Source: Darksidea phi (lineage: Eukaryota > Ascomycota > Dothideomycetes > Pleosporales > Lentitheciaceae). Taken from it: a stretch of DNA of 64,000 nucleotides. Below are positions 23,058-33,327 of the stretch, in pieces. The notes below the pieces were generated by a model. The model was not told the origin of the DNA and did no database searches. It saw nothing but the letters and a program-made list of their open reading frames with translations. The stretch is taken from the NCBI GenBank assembly GCA_030770425.1, contig JASJFT010000173.1, forward strand, positions 34,293 through 98,292, read 5' to 3'. Position numbers and translations under genes: made by a program. The first letter of the stretch is position 1. The number at the start of each line of letters is the position of its first letter.

Positions 23058-24170
23058 TTAGCTACCATTAATAGTAGACAAAACAGTGTTGTAGGCAGAC
23101 TTGGGCTTGAAGTTTGAATCGAACAAGAGCGGGTTACCCTGCGGCCTCCACGAATCGTTGTCACGCACACCCCAGACGGTAATTCCGACGCAGTTCTTCT
23201 GGTTCAGGCAGGCCTTGACAACGTTGGCCCAGTCAGACGACGACGCGTTCTGGATATCGACCTCAGTAAGAGCACACTCCGGGGCAGCGGCGCAGAGCGC
23301 GGCCATGGCGGCGGGCGCGTTGGCTCCCTGGCCAGCGGACAAATGGCCCTGCGAGCCAATGCCGTCAATGGGGATACCCGCGGCGATCCAGGCCTTGACG
23401 TTGCGGATCATGCCTTGGGTCTTGGCATAGTTGGCGGAGTCGAGGCTGGACGGTTGTTAGTATTATTTCTATAACCGTACTGCAGAGGTGTGCAGGGGTG
23501 ACTCACTTGTAGTCGTTGATGTACAACTTCGCATTCGGATCCGCCTTCTTCGCCGCCTCGAACGCAATCCTGACAAAGTCCTGGCCCAGGACATTGTAGA
23601 AGACAGACGATCGGTATCCGCCCTGCTCGTCAAGCATCTCGTTGATGACGTCCCAGCCGTAGATCTTGCCCTTGTAGCGGCCCATGACCGTGCTGATGTG
23701 GTTTTGCATTACGGAGGTTAGCGTCGCCTTGTCGCGGATTGACGAGACCCAGCCGGGCAGCTGCGAGTGCCAGACAGTGGTGTGCCCACGGATGAGCTTG
23801 TTGTTGTCGGTGGCGAACTTGACGAGGCCATCTGAGTTGCCGAAGTTGAAGTTTCCCTTGGAGGACTCGGTGGCATCCCACTTCATACTGTTGCGCGTTA
23901 GTAATGATATAGAGAAGGCTTCGAAAAGAAGGCGTACGAGTTCTCAGGTGTGACCTGACCAAAGTTTGCCTTGATGATGGCCGAGTTTGAGCCGGAATTG
24001 AGACGGCCTGGATCAGCGCAGGTACCGAAGTACTTCTTGCCCTTGGCAACGAAGGCTTCGTGGATGCTCTGCGCAGCCTGGCGCTCGTCCAGGATGGGTT
24101 CCGGTTCCGCCACGGGGATGGCGGAGACCAGTGCGCTGGCGGAGAGGATCGTGACGAGAGAAAGCTTCAT
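23058..24170 (-). CDS. Secreted GH10 endo-1,4-beta-xylanase
   Basis: Three exons, complement(join(23058..23445, 23507..23887, 23938..24170)), 333 aa; introns are 61 and 50 bp. The signal peptide is [17 protein letters not shown], followed by a short propeptide ending in a possible dibasic-type site (DERQ). The GH10 barrel shows [24 protein letters not shown], the acid/base glutamate in [31 protein letters not shown], the nucleophile glutamate in ALTEVDIQN and [14 protein letters not shown]. It cleaves internal beta-1,4 bonds of plant-cell-wall xylan. No carbohydrate-binding module is attached, and the length is usual for a bare catalytic domain. All catalytic residues are present and it appears functional. 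Confidence 0.93.
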
Positions 24171-24260
24171 GTTGACGGTTGCGTATGGGTGTCGACTGGC
24201 TCAAGGGTCGTGATCGTGATAGAAACTCGATATTCCGTGAGTGAGGGCAAGACCCGCTGG

Positions 24261-24593
24261 TCTTATACGGCGCCCTCTATGCTAGCCCGGGCTGTGATTG
24301 CATTCCCGGGCATGCTCATCGCTCCAAAATAGCCATACATTCGTTAGTACAGTATCCCCGGACCTCAATACGCGTGGCGATAATGTAACAACCGAAATGC
24401 CATTCATTAATTCTACGGCCGCGTACTGCCGAGGATCAGTGCTCAAGCGTAGGAACAATATAAAAAAGGCGCCAAAAGACATTACATTGGTGGAGCCTAC
24501 AATTAGAATCCACCATAGAGCGATGGGCTGCGCAGCCAGATTATCGGCTTCTCTGATGTTACGATCGATATGAGATCGACTTCCGCGGCTAAA
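24261..24593 (-). promoter_or_regulatory. Candidate xylanase promoter elements
   Basis: Reading towards the xylanase, TATAAGA lies at 24267-24261, about 91 bp before the ATG. A GGCTAG (complement of 24282-24287) and a GGCTAAA on the plus strand (24587-24593) fit the GGCTAR/GGCTAA core known for XlnR/Xyr1-type xylan regulators. The motifs are short and could be chance; only their position upstream of a xylanase makes them notable. Confidence 0.35.
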
Positions 24594-26329
24594 GTCGGCG
24601 ATATCCTTGCCCGGTCAGGTGTTATGGCCAAAATATTACCATCGCTGGGCTCTTCCATATTAAGTTGAAACGAACTTGCTCGCCCTTGCAATATCAGCTT
24701 TCCTCTTCAAGGGTTGAAAGAGCTGCTGATTCGTGGGAATCCCCTTCGTCATCGGTCGGCTGTTCTTCGGCCACAAAAGAAGACTAGAAGGCTCTGGTCA
24801 TTTTGCGGGATACAGGAATGGGCCATCCTTCTACCTGGATAGCTGACTTGAGTGCGTCCTCTCATCCGGGTTCGAAAATACCGGGGGGATCAAAGGCGGA
24901 AAAATACAGAGAACTTAGAGGACGGGAAATTGACGTAATGGCTGAACAGGAGCACAGTTGTGTACTAATAAAAGGTAGAAGGGGAAGAGAAGAGGTGACA
25001 TTTGGGTTCTGCAGGTTAAGGGCCCGCAGCCACCGGCTACTGTGTGTGGGGTCCCCGCATTTCTGATACACGCTAGTCAAATTCAGGACGCCGCCACAGT
25101 GGAAACCAGTCAATGTCTGCATCATCCACCTGGCGTGATACGAGAAGTTACCAGCGAGGAACTAATCGGTTGAGTCTTAAACATACTATCACCAAACACT
25201 TTTCCACTGCTCGTCTTCAATCAGATAAGCCTCATGGCTTGCCGCCGTATGCTGAATTCTCTGTCGCATTGACCGTATCAGCAGGTGCGGGCGCGAGCGC
25301 GAGCATGGCCTCTTCTTTTCCCTTCGGCGTACATTGTCGCTTCAGCTGTCTCGCTTCTTTCGCTTCTTTGTAGTCTTTTACAGCGATAAGCAGTGGTGGC
25401 TATGTCGATCTAACGAAGCCTGCAAGCATGGTATGAATGCACTGCACCTATCCCAACAGCGACAGCTCTCCTAGTCTCCGCGCTCGTGCACGCGCAGCGA
25501 GCTGGTCCATATCTGCCTAATTCTCAGGCTTTGTTCTAACGCCGACAATGTTGCCTTCACCATCGATGTCCGGGAGGGATCTGCGGTATGTAATGGTACC
25601 GCCCCGCCAAAATCCATACGGCGCACGTTGAGTGTTTCGATTAGGGCTGGAGATTGGTAGGTGCCGGTTTTCCTTGCCTGTCTTTGAGCGAGTGCGAGGT
25701 GACGATGTGGGAGTTTTTTTTTATATCCGGCGGTTTTGTGAAAGCGTTTCGAGATCTACAGCCGTCACCAGCGATCGATATTTCAGGACGGTAGTATCGG
25801 AGTGACACAGGTTTCATTTACTGATGCAGAAAGACCTCAACTAGTACGCTGACCCTACCGTCCAGATCGGCCTGAACATGTTAAGCTGGGAGCTTTGGCT
25901 CCACCTCCGTCTCTATGGGGTTAGGACATGGACTCGTGAGGACCACGCGGTCGTCTTCTTATTGTTTCAGTATCTACTGATGCTGTTCAAAGTGGCGTTC
26001 GGAGTCAACATCCTGGTCCCCGGCTTGTTCAGTGGTCCCGGCGGATCGGATTAGCGAGCGACGGGAGTGGAGCACTCCCGATATTCCTTTGGATTTGTAT
26101 GGTCAGAGTCTCGGAGTAAGAACGGAGATGAGGTATGGAGTGCCACGATCTGAACGGTATGCGCTAGAAAGCTTCAATGTTTGAATTCGGGCGATACTAC
26201 GCGCTAACAGTAGTGACTCCGATATAAAAGCGGGTGAGGCATCATTCCATATTCAAATTCAGTACTCGATGCAACGGCTTCTCTTTACTCCTAACGACGC
26301 AGCCTGTCTTAACCGGATCGTGTACCAGC
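24594..26329. other. Intergenic region, nothing recognised
   Basis: About 1.7 kb. Only short frames are found and none shows a recognisable domain. No transposon terminal repeats or tRNA-like elements were seen. Confidence 0.45.
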
Positions 26330-27405
26330 TCATGCATCTTCAAGCTCGGGACTATCGGCGAAGCACGATGCAAGATAAGCCTCAGGGTAACGCGAACCTT
26401 TTGCACCACCAACAGCGTCAAGCCCATTCCTGACACGCTTCTCGTCTTCCTCGGTGAATTTGATTCGCACCGCTTCAGCATTCTCGATCAAGTACTTGAC
26501 ACGCTTAGTACCGGGAATTGGGATGAAATCTGCAAGCCAAATTAGTAGACTCCCACATGCGGGAGACAAATAATACCTTCACCTTGGGCTAGGACCCACG
26601 CTAACGCCGCTTGTCCGCTCGTGCAGCCCTTCTCTTTTGCAATATCATTGAATATGTCGACCAGCTTCAAATTGTCGGCAAAGTTCTCCTCAGAAAAGCG
26701 TGCATACACAGTCAAGCGAGGGTCTTTTGGATCAAAGTCGGCTCTGCTTTTGATAGCACCGGTGAGGAATCCACGACCCAAAGGCGAGTATGGAATTATC
26801 TTAACGCCCAGCTCCCTAGCCACGTCTAAGAAGCCGGTTGTCTCTACCTCCATTGCGAAGGGAGAGTATTCCATCTGGCAGGCAGCTATTGGATGCACTT
26901 TGAAGGCTCGTCGGAGTGTGGCCGCGGAGCATTCGGACAGCCCAAGGTAGCGAATCATTCCCTCCTTCTTGAGTCGAGCCATGGCTTCAACAGTCTTCTC
27001 GATGGGCACCTTTGTATCAACACGGTGCTGGTAGTACAAATCGATGTGATCAGTACCTAGCCGCTCAAGGCTTTTCTTGCAAGCTTCTGCAACGTATTCT
27101 GGCGTACCATTAATCTCAAGTTTGCCGTTGACATGTTTGACGCTGAATTTGGTGGCTAAGAAAATTTCTTCTCGTCGTCCGGTTTCGCGGAACCATTTAC
27201 CAATAAGTTCCTCATTATCGCCATATGCATCGCTCGTGTCCCAGAAGGTGATGCCAAGATCGGCGGCTTTGGTGAGGGTTTTGAAGACTTCTTCATCGTC
27301 GCGACCCGAGGAAAGCGCAAGAGCAATAGACATGCCCATGCAACCGAGACCAAGGGCGGAGACGAAGGTATCTCCGATTCGGCGTTGGGGAAAGTTTGGT
27401 ATCAT
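26330..27405 (-). CDS. Aldo/keto reductase
   Basis: Two exons, complement(join(26330..26529, 26577..27405)), 342 aa; the 47-bp intron is phase 1. The fold is clear: GLGCMGMS near the N-terminus and the catalytic tetrad Asp/Tyr in FWDTSDAYGDN, Lys in FLATKFSV and His in DLYYQHRVDT. Also present are YLGLSECSAATLRRA, CQMEYSPFAMEVE, IIPYSPLGRGFLTGAI and the NADPH-binding IPIPGTKRVKYLIENA. These match the AKR13/YakC-like group that reduces aldehydes and ketones with NADPH in the cytosol. It reads intact. The natural substrate cannot be inferred, as no pathway neighbours are close. Confidence 0.9.
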
Positions 27406-29538
27406 TTTGAGGATCGAAGAAGACGGTGGGATGCTCTAAACTGTGTATTAAACTAGTACAGGGCCTCCACATTTCCTACAACTTCATATATTTATACCCA
27501 AGTCACCTTTTCTTAAGATAAGATCGTAACGGATGGTCGGATGGTCGTCGGAGGATCATACTGGCCAAGGGCTGGATAGCTGTTCAATGTGAGAGCTGCT
27601 GTACACTTGACCTCGTTTGGGGCGAAAATCGCTTCTCCGTTTGTGGAAAAGCTTAAGTCCTATCGCCGAACATCTGCCACTAAGACTACGGGTAGTAGCG
27701 CAATAACCGGAGTTAGAAACGAGAGCGGACGAATTTCCTACCGTCTGATAATTTTCTCGTTGATGGAAGGTGAATGAGGCCGTCTCTCGACGTTATGCGT
27801 TCTCGATGGGCTGCTGAGTTATTCCTGATTGCTCCTACCGGCACGGCTTTGCATATGAAATTAAATTCTAGCTTTTCTTTTACTGCTGCTATTATGCACG
27901 CAAAAGGCTTGTTATGACTAGGCCGAGCGAAATCTGAATCCGTACATACCGACGCAGTAATGTTCCGGCTCTTCGCCTTCTTTGACCCTCATAACGCCTT
28001 TCAGGCACTAAACGTATAGCACGCCACTTCAGCGATCGCATATTTGCAGTTCCAGGTCTGCATTTGTAGAAGATCCTCTTGCGCCGCGTCATGTTCCACG
28101 GCGGCGTAGGGAGAATGTGTGTTATTCCAATAGCCCAAGACAAGTACAAGCATAGATACAAGCAAGCACGTAGAAGAACAGTACTCAGTTCTTCACTTTT
28201 GTTATCACAATCTCTAGATTCTTGGGATTTCCTGTCTTACTTCGACAAGAACAATGCATGCATCTTTATCGCTTGTTCATATCCACCCCCGCCCTTCTGC
28301 GCTTACAATTTTTTTTCCAACACGATCTACTTCAACTGCGTCACCTTTGCGTTGGTTTTGTATCGATACTCCGTGTAGTAGACTTTCCAATAAGCTACGT
28401 TATTAGTCATTAAGCGTTCTCTGCTGTACCGCTGGGTCTTGCATTGAGCGGCTGGCCTCCAATTAAGCCTCTAGGCGCTCGTCCTGTTGGTCCTGCTGCA
28501 CCTAGCGCCCCAAGCGTAGCGAACCCTACCAGCAGTGCTGAACCTTCTGGCTTCTGTTACGGCAAACAAAAACTAAGAACAATGCGAGCATTGAGTGTTT
28601 GTGTTTGTGTTTCTTTTGCGTGTCATCGTTGCTACCGAGATTTGGCGACCCACTAACGGACTCATGTAAAGCAAAGGTGTTTGCTTTCCATAGGCTGAAT
28701 TAGGCAAAGAGTCCACTGTCAATGGCGTACATTGATTCGATGTCATAGCAAAGCAGAAGAACAGTCACTCCACTCTTTTCGGGAGAAAAACCAAATGTCT
28801 CTGCTCTCTTGTGTTGGACCGCTGTTTTCAAACCCTACCACTTTGGTAGCAAGGCTCGAACTATCATGAACAAGATTGTCTTGCTGGGCATGTGTATTAA
28901 GCTTCGAGACAAGCGATGCACCAAGCCATAGTAGAGGAGGCTACTTAGTCTATGACTATGTGTCACTGAAAGCGCAGGAACAATTCTCGCGTCGATCTGT
29001 GCAAAGCACCTAGGATTATACAGTAGTATGTTGCTCTATCTTTAGAAGCAGAACGTTATTTTTGGATGTATAGTTTCATTTTGATCCACCGTGAAATGGT
29101 GAAACAATTCGCGATACGAATGCAGTTTATGCCGCGACCGAACGACCGCGTATTTGGCATCATGCTGCGTAGCCATCATCATGGTGTTGTTTCGGCTTCG
29201 GGTCGACCACGACACTTCTTCCGATACTCTAGTGGCTCGCCAAAAGTTAGAGAATGCCCAACTTCAAGAATTTTTAGCTACTGGACATGGGTCATGGTAC
29301 AAGTGGACCTTAGGTTTCTTCTACCTCAAACGGAACATGTTGCGCTCCACATAAAAAAAGTGGTTGGTACATAAGCTTTAAGAAGACTCTTGGAAAACGT
29401 GCAAGCAGATCTGCCGTTCGAACTTTACCACTCCTTTCTAAAGCGGGCAGGCCTTCCTTTCTTATTAGTTCTTGGATAGAGAAAGAAGCGCAGCGCGTTT
29501 GTTAAAAGTTTTCCTTCTTCAACCCCAAAATATTCATC
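27406..29538. other. Intergenic region, nothing recognised
   Basis: About 2.1 kb with no supported gene. Frames at 28079-28378 and 29066-29374 lack features. The last 60 bp before 29539, rich in CTTCTTCAACC, are probably the leader of the proline-rich gene. Confidence 0.45.
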
Positions 29539-30573
29539 ATGATCAACACCAAGCTCGTTGTCAGCGTTCTGGCTGCCTCCTCAATTGCTCATGGTTTCGC
29601 GATTGGCTTCACTCTACCACGCGAAAAAGTCGTCGCTAGACGAGGAGCAGCTGTTGCTGCAGCCAACGATAACCCACCACCACCTCCTCCTCCTCCGGCT
29701 GATTATACTGAACCGACGCCTCCTGAAGCGAAAGGAAAAGGGACTGTAGACCCAGCGCCCCCTCCGCCGCCTCCCGCAATAAATGGCACCGGGCCAGCCC
29801 AAGACCAACTAAGTGCTGATCCGCCACCGGAGGCAAAAGGGAAGGCAAAAGGTGAGGCAGATCCAGCGCCGCCACCGCCACCTCCTGCAATGAACGGCAC
29901 CGAGCCAGCACCACCGCCACCACCTCCTGCAATGGATGGTACCGAGCCAATGCCACCACCACCACCTCCTGCAATGAACGGCACCGAGCCAGCACCACCG
30001 CCACCACCTCCTGCAATGGATGGTACTAAGCCAATGCCACCACCGCCTCCTCCTGCAATGAACGGCACCGAGCCGATGCCACCACCACCACCTGAAGCCA
30101 AGGGAAAAGGAACTACAGAACCAACCCCCCCTGAAGCGAAAGCGAAAGGAAGTGCTGTCCCAGCGCCTCCAACCCCACCTGAGGCTAAAGGGAAAGGAGC
30201 TGCAGAACAAACTCCTCCCCCACCTCCTGCAGGTTCAGAACCAGCGGCAGCAAACGAAACTGCCCTTGCCTCGCCAACTCCCCCAGAAGCAAAAGCAAAG
30301 GGGTCTACTGATCACGCTCTTCCAGCCGATATGCAGGGTCCCGAGGCGAAAGGTAAAGGTAAAGGAAAAGCAAGCCTTGGCGTCGACCCACCAGCTGGAG
30401 CTGTTCCCACTGGCAAAGCATCTGATGTGAAAGCGGGTGGGGAGGGGGTTGCAAAAGCCTCTGGCACGTCGGGAGAGGAGATGTCAACCGCGCCACCACC
30501 GCCTGTTCCTGCGGATGCGAAAGGCAAGAAGAGAGACGAAGGGAATAGGATGTTAAGAATTGCTAGGAGATGA
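29539..30573 (+). CDS. Secreted proline-rich repeat protein
   Basis: Single exon, 344 aa. A signal peptide (MINTKLVVSVLAASSIAHGF) is followed by a short segment with a KVVARR basic site, then a low-complexity mature chain. It alternates polyproline runs (PPPPPP) with PEAKGKG-type basic segments. Five exact-length 14-residue units (consensus APPPPPPAMNGTEP) lie in tandem. In the core array the asparagine of the N-G-T sequon alternates with aspartate. The C-terminus is basic (KKRDEGNRMLRIARR). It resembles hydroxyproline-rich or extensin-like wall proteins in composition, not by homology. There is no known domain and the function is unknown. Confidence 0.7.
   Translation: MINTKLVVSVLAASSIAHGFAIGFTLPREKVVARRGAAVAAANDNPPPPPPPPADYTEPTPPEAKGKGTVDPAPPPPPPAINGTGPAQDQLSADPPPEAKGKAKGEADPAPPPPPPAMNGTEPAPPPPPPAMDGTEPMPPPPPPAMNGTEPAPPPPPPAMDGTKPMPPPPPPAMNGTEPMPPPPPEAKGKGTTEPTPPEAKAKGSAVPAPPTPPEAKGKGAAEQTPPPPPAGSEPAAANETALASPTPPEAKAKGSTDHALPADMQGPEAKGKGKGKASLGVDPPAGAVPTGKASDVKAGGEGVAKASGTSGEEMSTAPPPPVPADAKGKKRDEGNRMLRIARR
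29866..30075 (+). repeat. Five tandem 42-bp coding units
   Basis: In-frame units encode APPPPPPAMNGTEP, APPPPPPAMDGTEP, MPPPPPPAMNGTEP, APPPPPPAMDGTKP and MPPPPPPAMNGTEP. The N/D alternation gives an 84-bp higher-order period, consistent with duplication of a two-unit block. Confidence 0.88.
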
Positions 30574-30599
30574 ATGAACAAGGGCGAGTAGAGGTACAT

Positions 30600-31320
30600 G
30601 ATCATTCAAAGACGAGTACCATATGAGGAACTCTTTGAAAATAAGCATTTGCACAAAATATCAATTACAGAACACTACTACTTGAGGTTCATTCATTGGT
30701 GGTGTGAAAATATTTTTTCTATTTGCTTCTTATCTACCCGTCTGAGAAAATCGCTAGCTGCTCGGGCTATTCTGCAGGTTCTATGGTCAGAGGAATTGAA
30801 GCTCAGATTAGAATAAGTGAGGATTAAACCTTCTATATAGTTTCGGGAGGAAACCGTTTTAAAGTAAAGATATAAAAATATTACGTATCTTAGTGGTAAG
30901 AGGAGTATGAACTAGGGGAAATTTTAGGAATAGACAAATAACTAAGGATATCTACCAATAATGACGTAGCCTTGGAAGAAGGAAGACACATAAGTGGGTT
31001 TATAGTGCGCAACGATGAAGCAAAGAGCAATTTGTTTGTTTTGAATTTGTACAGTAGGAGTCTATGAATGAGATCGATTTGATAGAAGGAATTCAATCGT
31101 CTCTACCGGATAGGAGCTGCTATGTCTAGTACGTTGTTAAAGTAGGCTAATTGAAATTAGTAGAATAGTGAGGAGCTCTAAGAGAAAGGGCTTAAATACC
31201 TAAAAACGACAAAACGGCTAAAGATTATTTAGTCTAAGATAAATAAATAGAATAGGGAGCTTTTATATACAGAGCGTATACTTTAATAATTAAGAAAGAA
31301 TTAGCAATTATTTATATCGG
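30600..31320. other. AT-rich, repeat-like island
   Basis: This stretch is markedly richer in A and T than the flanks, with many TAG/TAA/CTAAG words on both strands and no coherent frame. That look is typical of old transposon sequence altered by C-to-T mutation (RIP-like). A 68-codon minus-strand frame at 30890-31096 may be a scrap of a mobile-element protein, but I cannot name it. Confidence 0.5.
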
Positions 31321-31324
31321 GTAC

Positions 31325-31565
31325 ACTCAAGTGGCTAGCATGATCGCAAAGTACCTCGTGGGGTCGTGAGATGGAGGTGAGTGATGTCGCAGGTTGAAGA
31401 GGTAAGCTGACTGCGTGGATGGGTAGAGCAATAAATGAGACTATAGAGTATGGAGGATGGAGGATGGAGTGCAACGCTCCGTGTTTATAGGACGTTGAGC
31501 AGGTAGCAGGTTACGATTCTAGCTACTCTCGAGTCTAGTGGACTACTGTCGCTACCGCTCAACAT
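31325..31565 (-). mobile_element. LTR-like sequence (possible solo LTR)
   Basis: Read on the minus strand from 31565, it opens TGTTGAGCGGTAGCGACAG. It then has a promoter-like CCTATAAACACGG, pyrimidine-rich CTCCATCCTCCATCCTCC and CACTCACCTCCATC, a layout typical of fungal retrotransposon LTRs. The other boundary and any target-site duplication are not resolved, and no second copy is in the window. Confidence 0.4.
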
Positions 31566-31570
31566 TATAG

Positions 31571-31645
31571 CACGCGCCACGCCCTCTCCATAAGGCTTAG
31601 AAAATTGCGCCGCGGTACGCACCACGCCCTCTTTCATAAGGCTCG
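31571..31645. repeat. Two degenerate direct copies of a CACGCCCTCT..CATAAGGCT unit
   Basis: CGCCACGCCCTCTCCATAAG (31574-31593) and GCACCACGCCCTCTTTCATA (31619-31638), each followed by AGGCT or its equivalent, lie 46 bp apart next to the LTR-like sequence. Confidence 0.6.
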
Positions 31646-31903
31646 GGCCGTTGCCCTTGCAGTCATACTGTAACGCCTCAGGTAATTATAGGTAATAACT
31701 ACAATTAACAACATTCTTACGTTTCAAGGTATTCGGGACGAAATACCTTTTTATGTCACCTTTTTGGGTTATTCCGCGAATTTGTCGACGCGATGGCTGC
31801 TACTCAATCGATAGCCAGTAGTTTTAATCGGGGCTTAGAAGCGCCGTTATTCGGCCTTATTACCTTCATCCTTTGCCTAAATACTAGAATAGCGGCCACG
31901 TAA

Positions 31904-32278
31904 TATCCACCGATCAAGAAAGCTGGCCCAGAGGGAGACTTTGTCACGGAAAACGACAATATCGCTAGAGAACTGCTCCAGTCATTCTTCCCGGCTCCTC
32001 CGTGCGAGCAAGAGGAGGACGCTCCAGCCGGCTACAACCAGCTGCTGTGGGAGCCCGCAGCGAAGCACGAGGCCAGGAGACGTGGATATCCGCCTGCTTG
32101 GCAAAATGAATATTTCCATGCCGGAGATTGCTCTCTTCCCGAACCGTCTAAAGTGGTACGATTACTTCTACAAGACAGTGCAAAATGGACAGGCACCACG
32201 AGATATCGCCGCGTACATTTACTATACGCGCCAACTCTTTATCCTAGCTTTGAACACGCTAACACAGTATTGAAGTAG
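31904..32278 (+). pseudogene. Open fragment, possibly LINE-derived
   Basis: A 124-codon open stretch without a plausible start. Its beginning (IKKAGPEGDFVTENDNIARE followed by LLQSFFPAPP) resembles the segment just before the reverse transcriptase core in fungal LINE (Tad-like) ORF2 proteins. The remainder (LLWEPAAKHEARRRGYPPAW and beyond) does not match anything I know. It lies within the transposon-debris island. Low confidence on identity. Confidence 0.35.
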
Positions 32279-32304
32279 ACCCAGGCCGCTGATCAAATCA
32301 TGCC

Positions 32305-32719
32305 TGAGGAGGAGCACACCAAGGGGATAGCTCGCCATACTTTCCAGACGACATGCTTTACGGCTGAACGCTGGACTCTTACTCCTATCCGTAGACAAGA
32401 GGCAGAGCTAATCGTCTCTTTCTTAGTTGATTTGGTGGATGGGGTTGTTAATTAGCCGGTGGGAGCTGGTGCGAGGTTGCTTGCGCGGGGGGTCAAGTTC
32501 GCAGTGGAGAATGGGTACTGGTATGCGAGGCTTAGCAAGATCCATGATTTTATCCGTGAGCGTGGATTGGGCCTCCCGCCGTCGGATCTGATGGCGACGA
32601 GGAGATTGAGTCGAAGTGTGCATCCGGGTGTGGGTGTCAAGAATGAGGTGGAAGCGCTGCTCAAGGAGGATGGGGAGAGGATCAAACGGGCCGATCAGAA
32701 GGCCATTGTGGTGGACTAG
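32305..32719 (+). pseudogene. Interrupted unidentified coding fragment
   Basis: One frame reads from ATG 32299 or nearby (MPEEEHTKGIARHTFQTTCF), meets TAG at 32453-32455 and then continues in the same frame for 87 further codons (PVGAGARLLARGVKFAVENG, then SKIHDFIRERGLGLPPSDLM) to TAG at 32717. The continuity on both sides of a single stop suggests a once longer protein. I do not recognise the family. Confidence 0.35.
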
Positions 32720-33327
32720 ATAGGAGGTGTAGAGAGAATTCACAAGGTAGGTTATTGGCGAAAATGATTTGCAATTCCTTTCAAAGATATGGAAGGTCCG
32801 AGCCCGGAAGTGGATGACGAAGAGGGATGCATGAGTATGGATTAGGAAGTCGTTGGAACGCTATGATAGTAAAGATGTACGGGATGTGATCAAGTTCCAT
32901 TCTTTTCTAGGTCTCACTTTTCTGACTTATAGTCCCGCTGATAGCCATGGGCATGGACGTGCTTCTCTAATCTCCCGAGACCGCCTCTTTACCTAGTCCA
33001 AACTAAAGGGTGTGTAAGAAGATGCGAAGCTGGGCGTATCTTATATCATTCAGTCCCTGTATCCAAGTTCGTCTACTGGCTATAGCCTATGCAGCTCAGT
33101 CGATATTATAACGCTCATTTTCACCGCTGCTGGGATGCTTGGGCAGCCTCGCGATAATGCGGCTTACCGCATGTAGCGGAATAGGCATAGCCAGATGAGT
33201 CCTTCTGGCTTGTTGCTAACTTTGCTCTTGGTCTATGTCCATCGCAGATGGTAAGGTGCAGTAATAGACTTAAAAGTTGATGAATCCAGAATCAACGTCT
33301 CCAGCATTACCGAGCCTGCTCACGGCT

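Noticed and set aside
24862..24890. GGGTTCGAAAATACC resembling a tRNA T-loop
   Set aside because: No cloverleaf can be formed with neighbouring sequence.
29636..30210. Long minus-strand frames opposite the proline-rich gene
   Set aside because: Mirror-image artefacts of the GC-rich repeat; the plus strand has a signal peptide and stop context.
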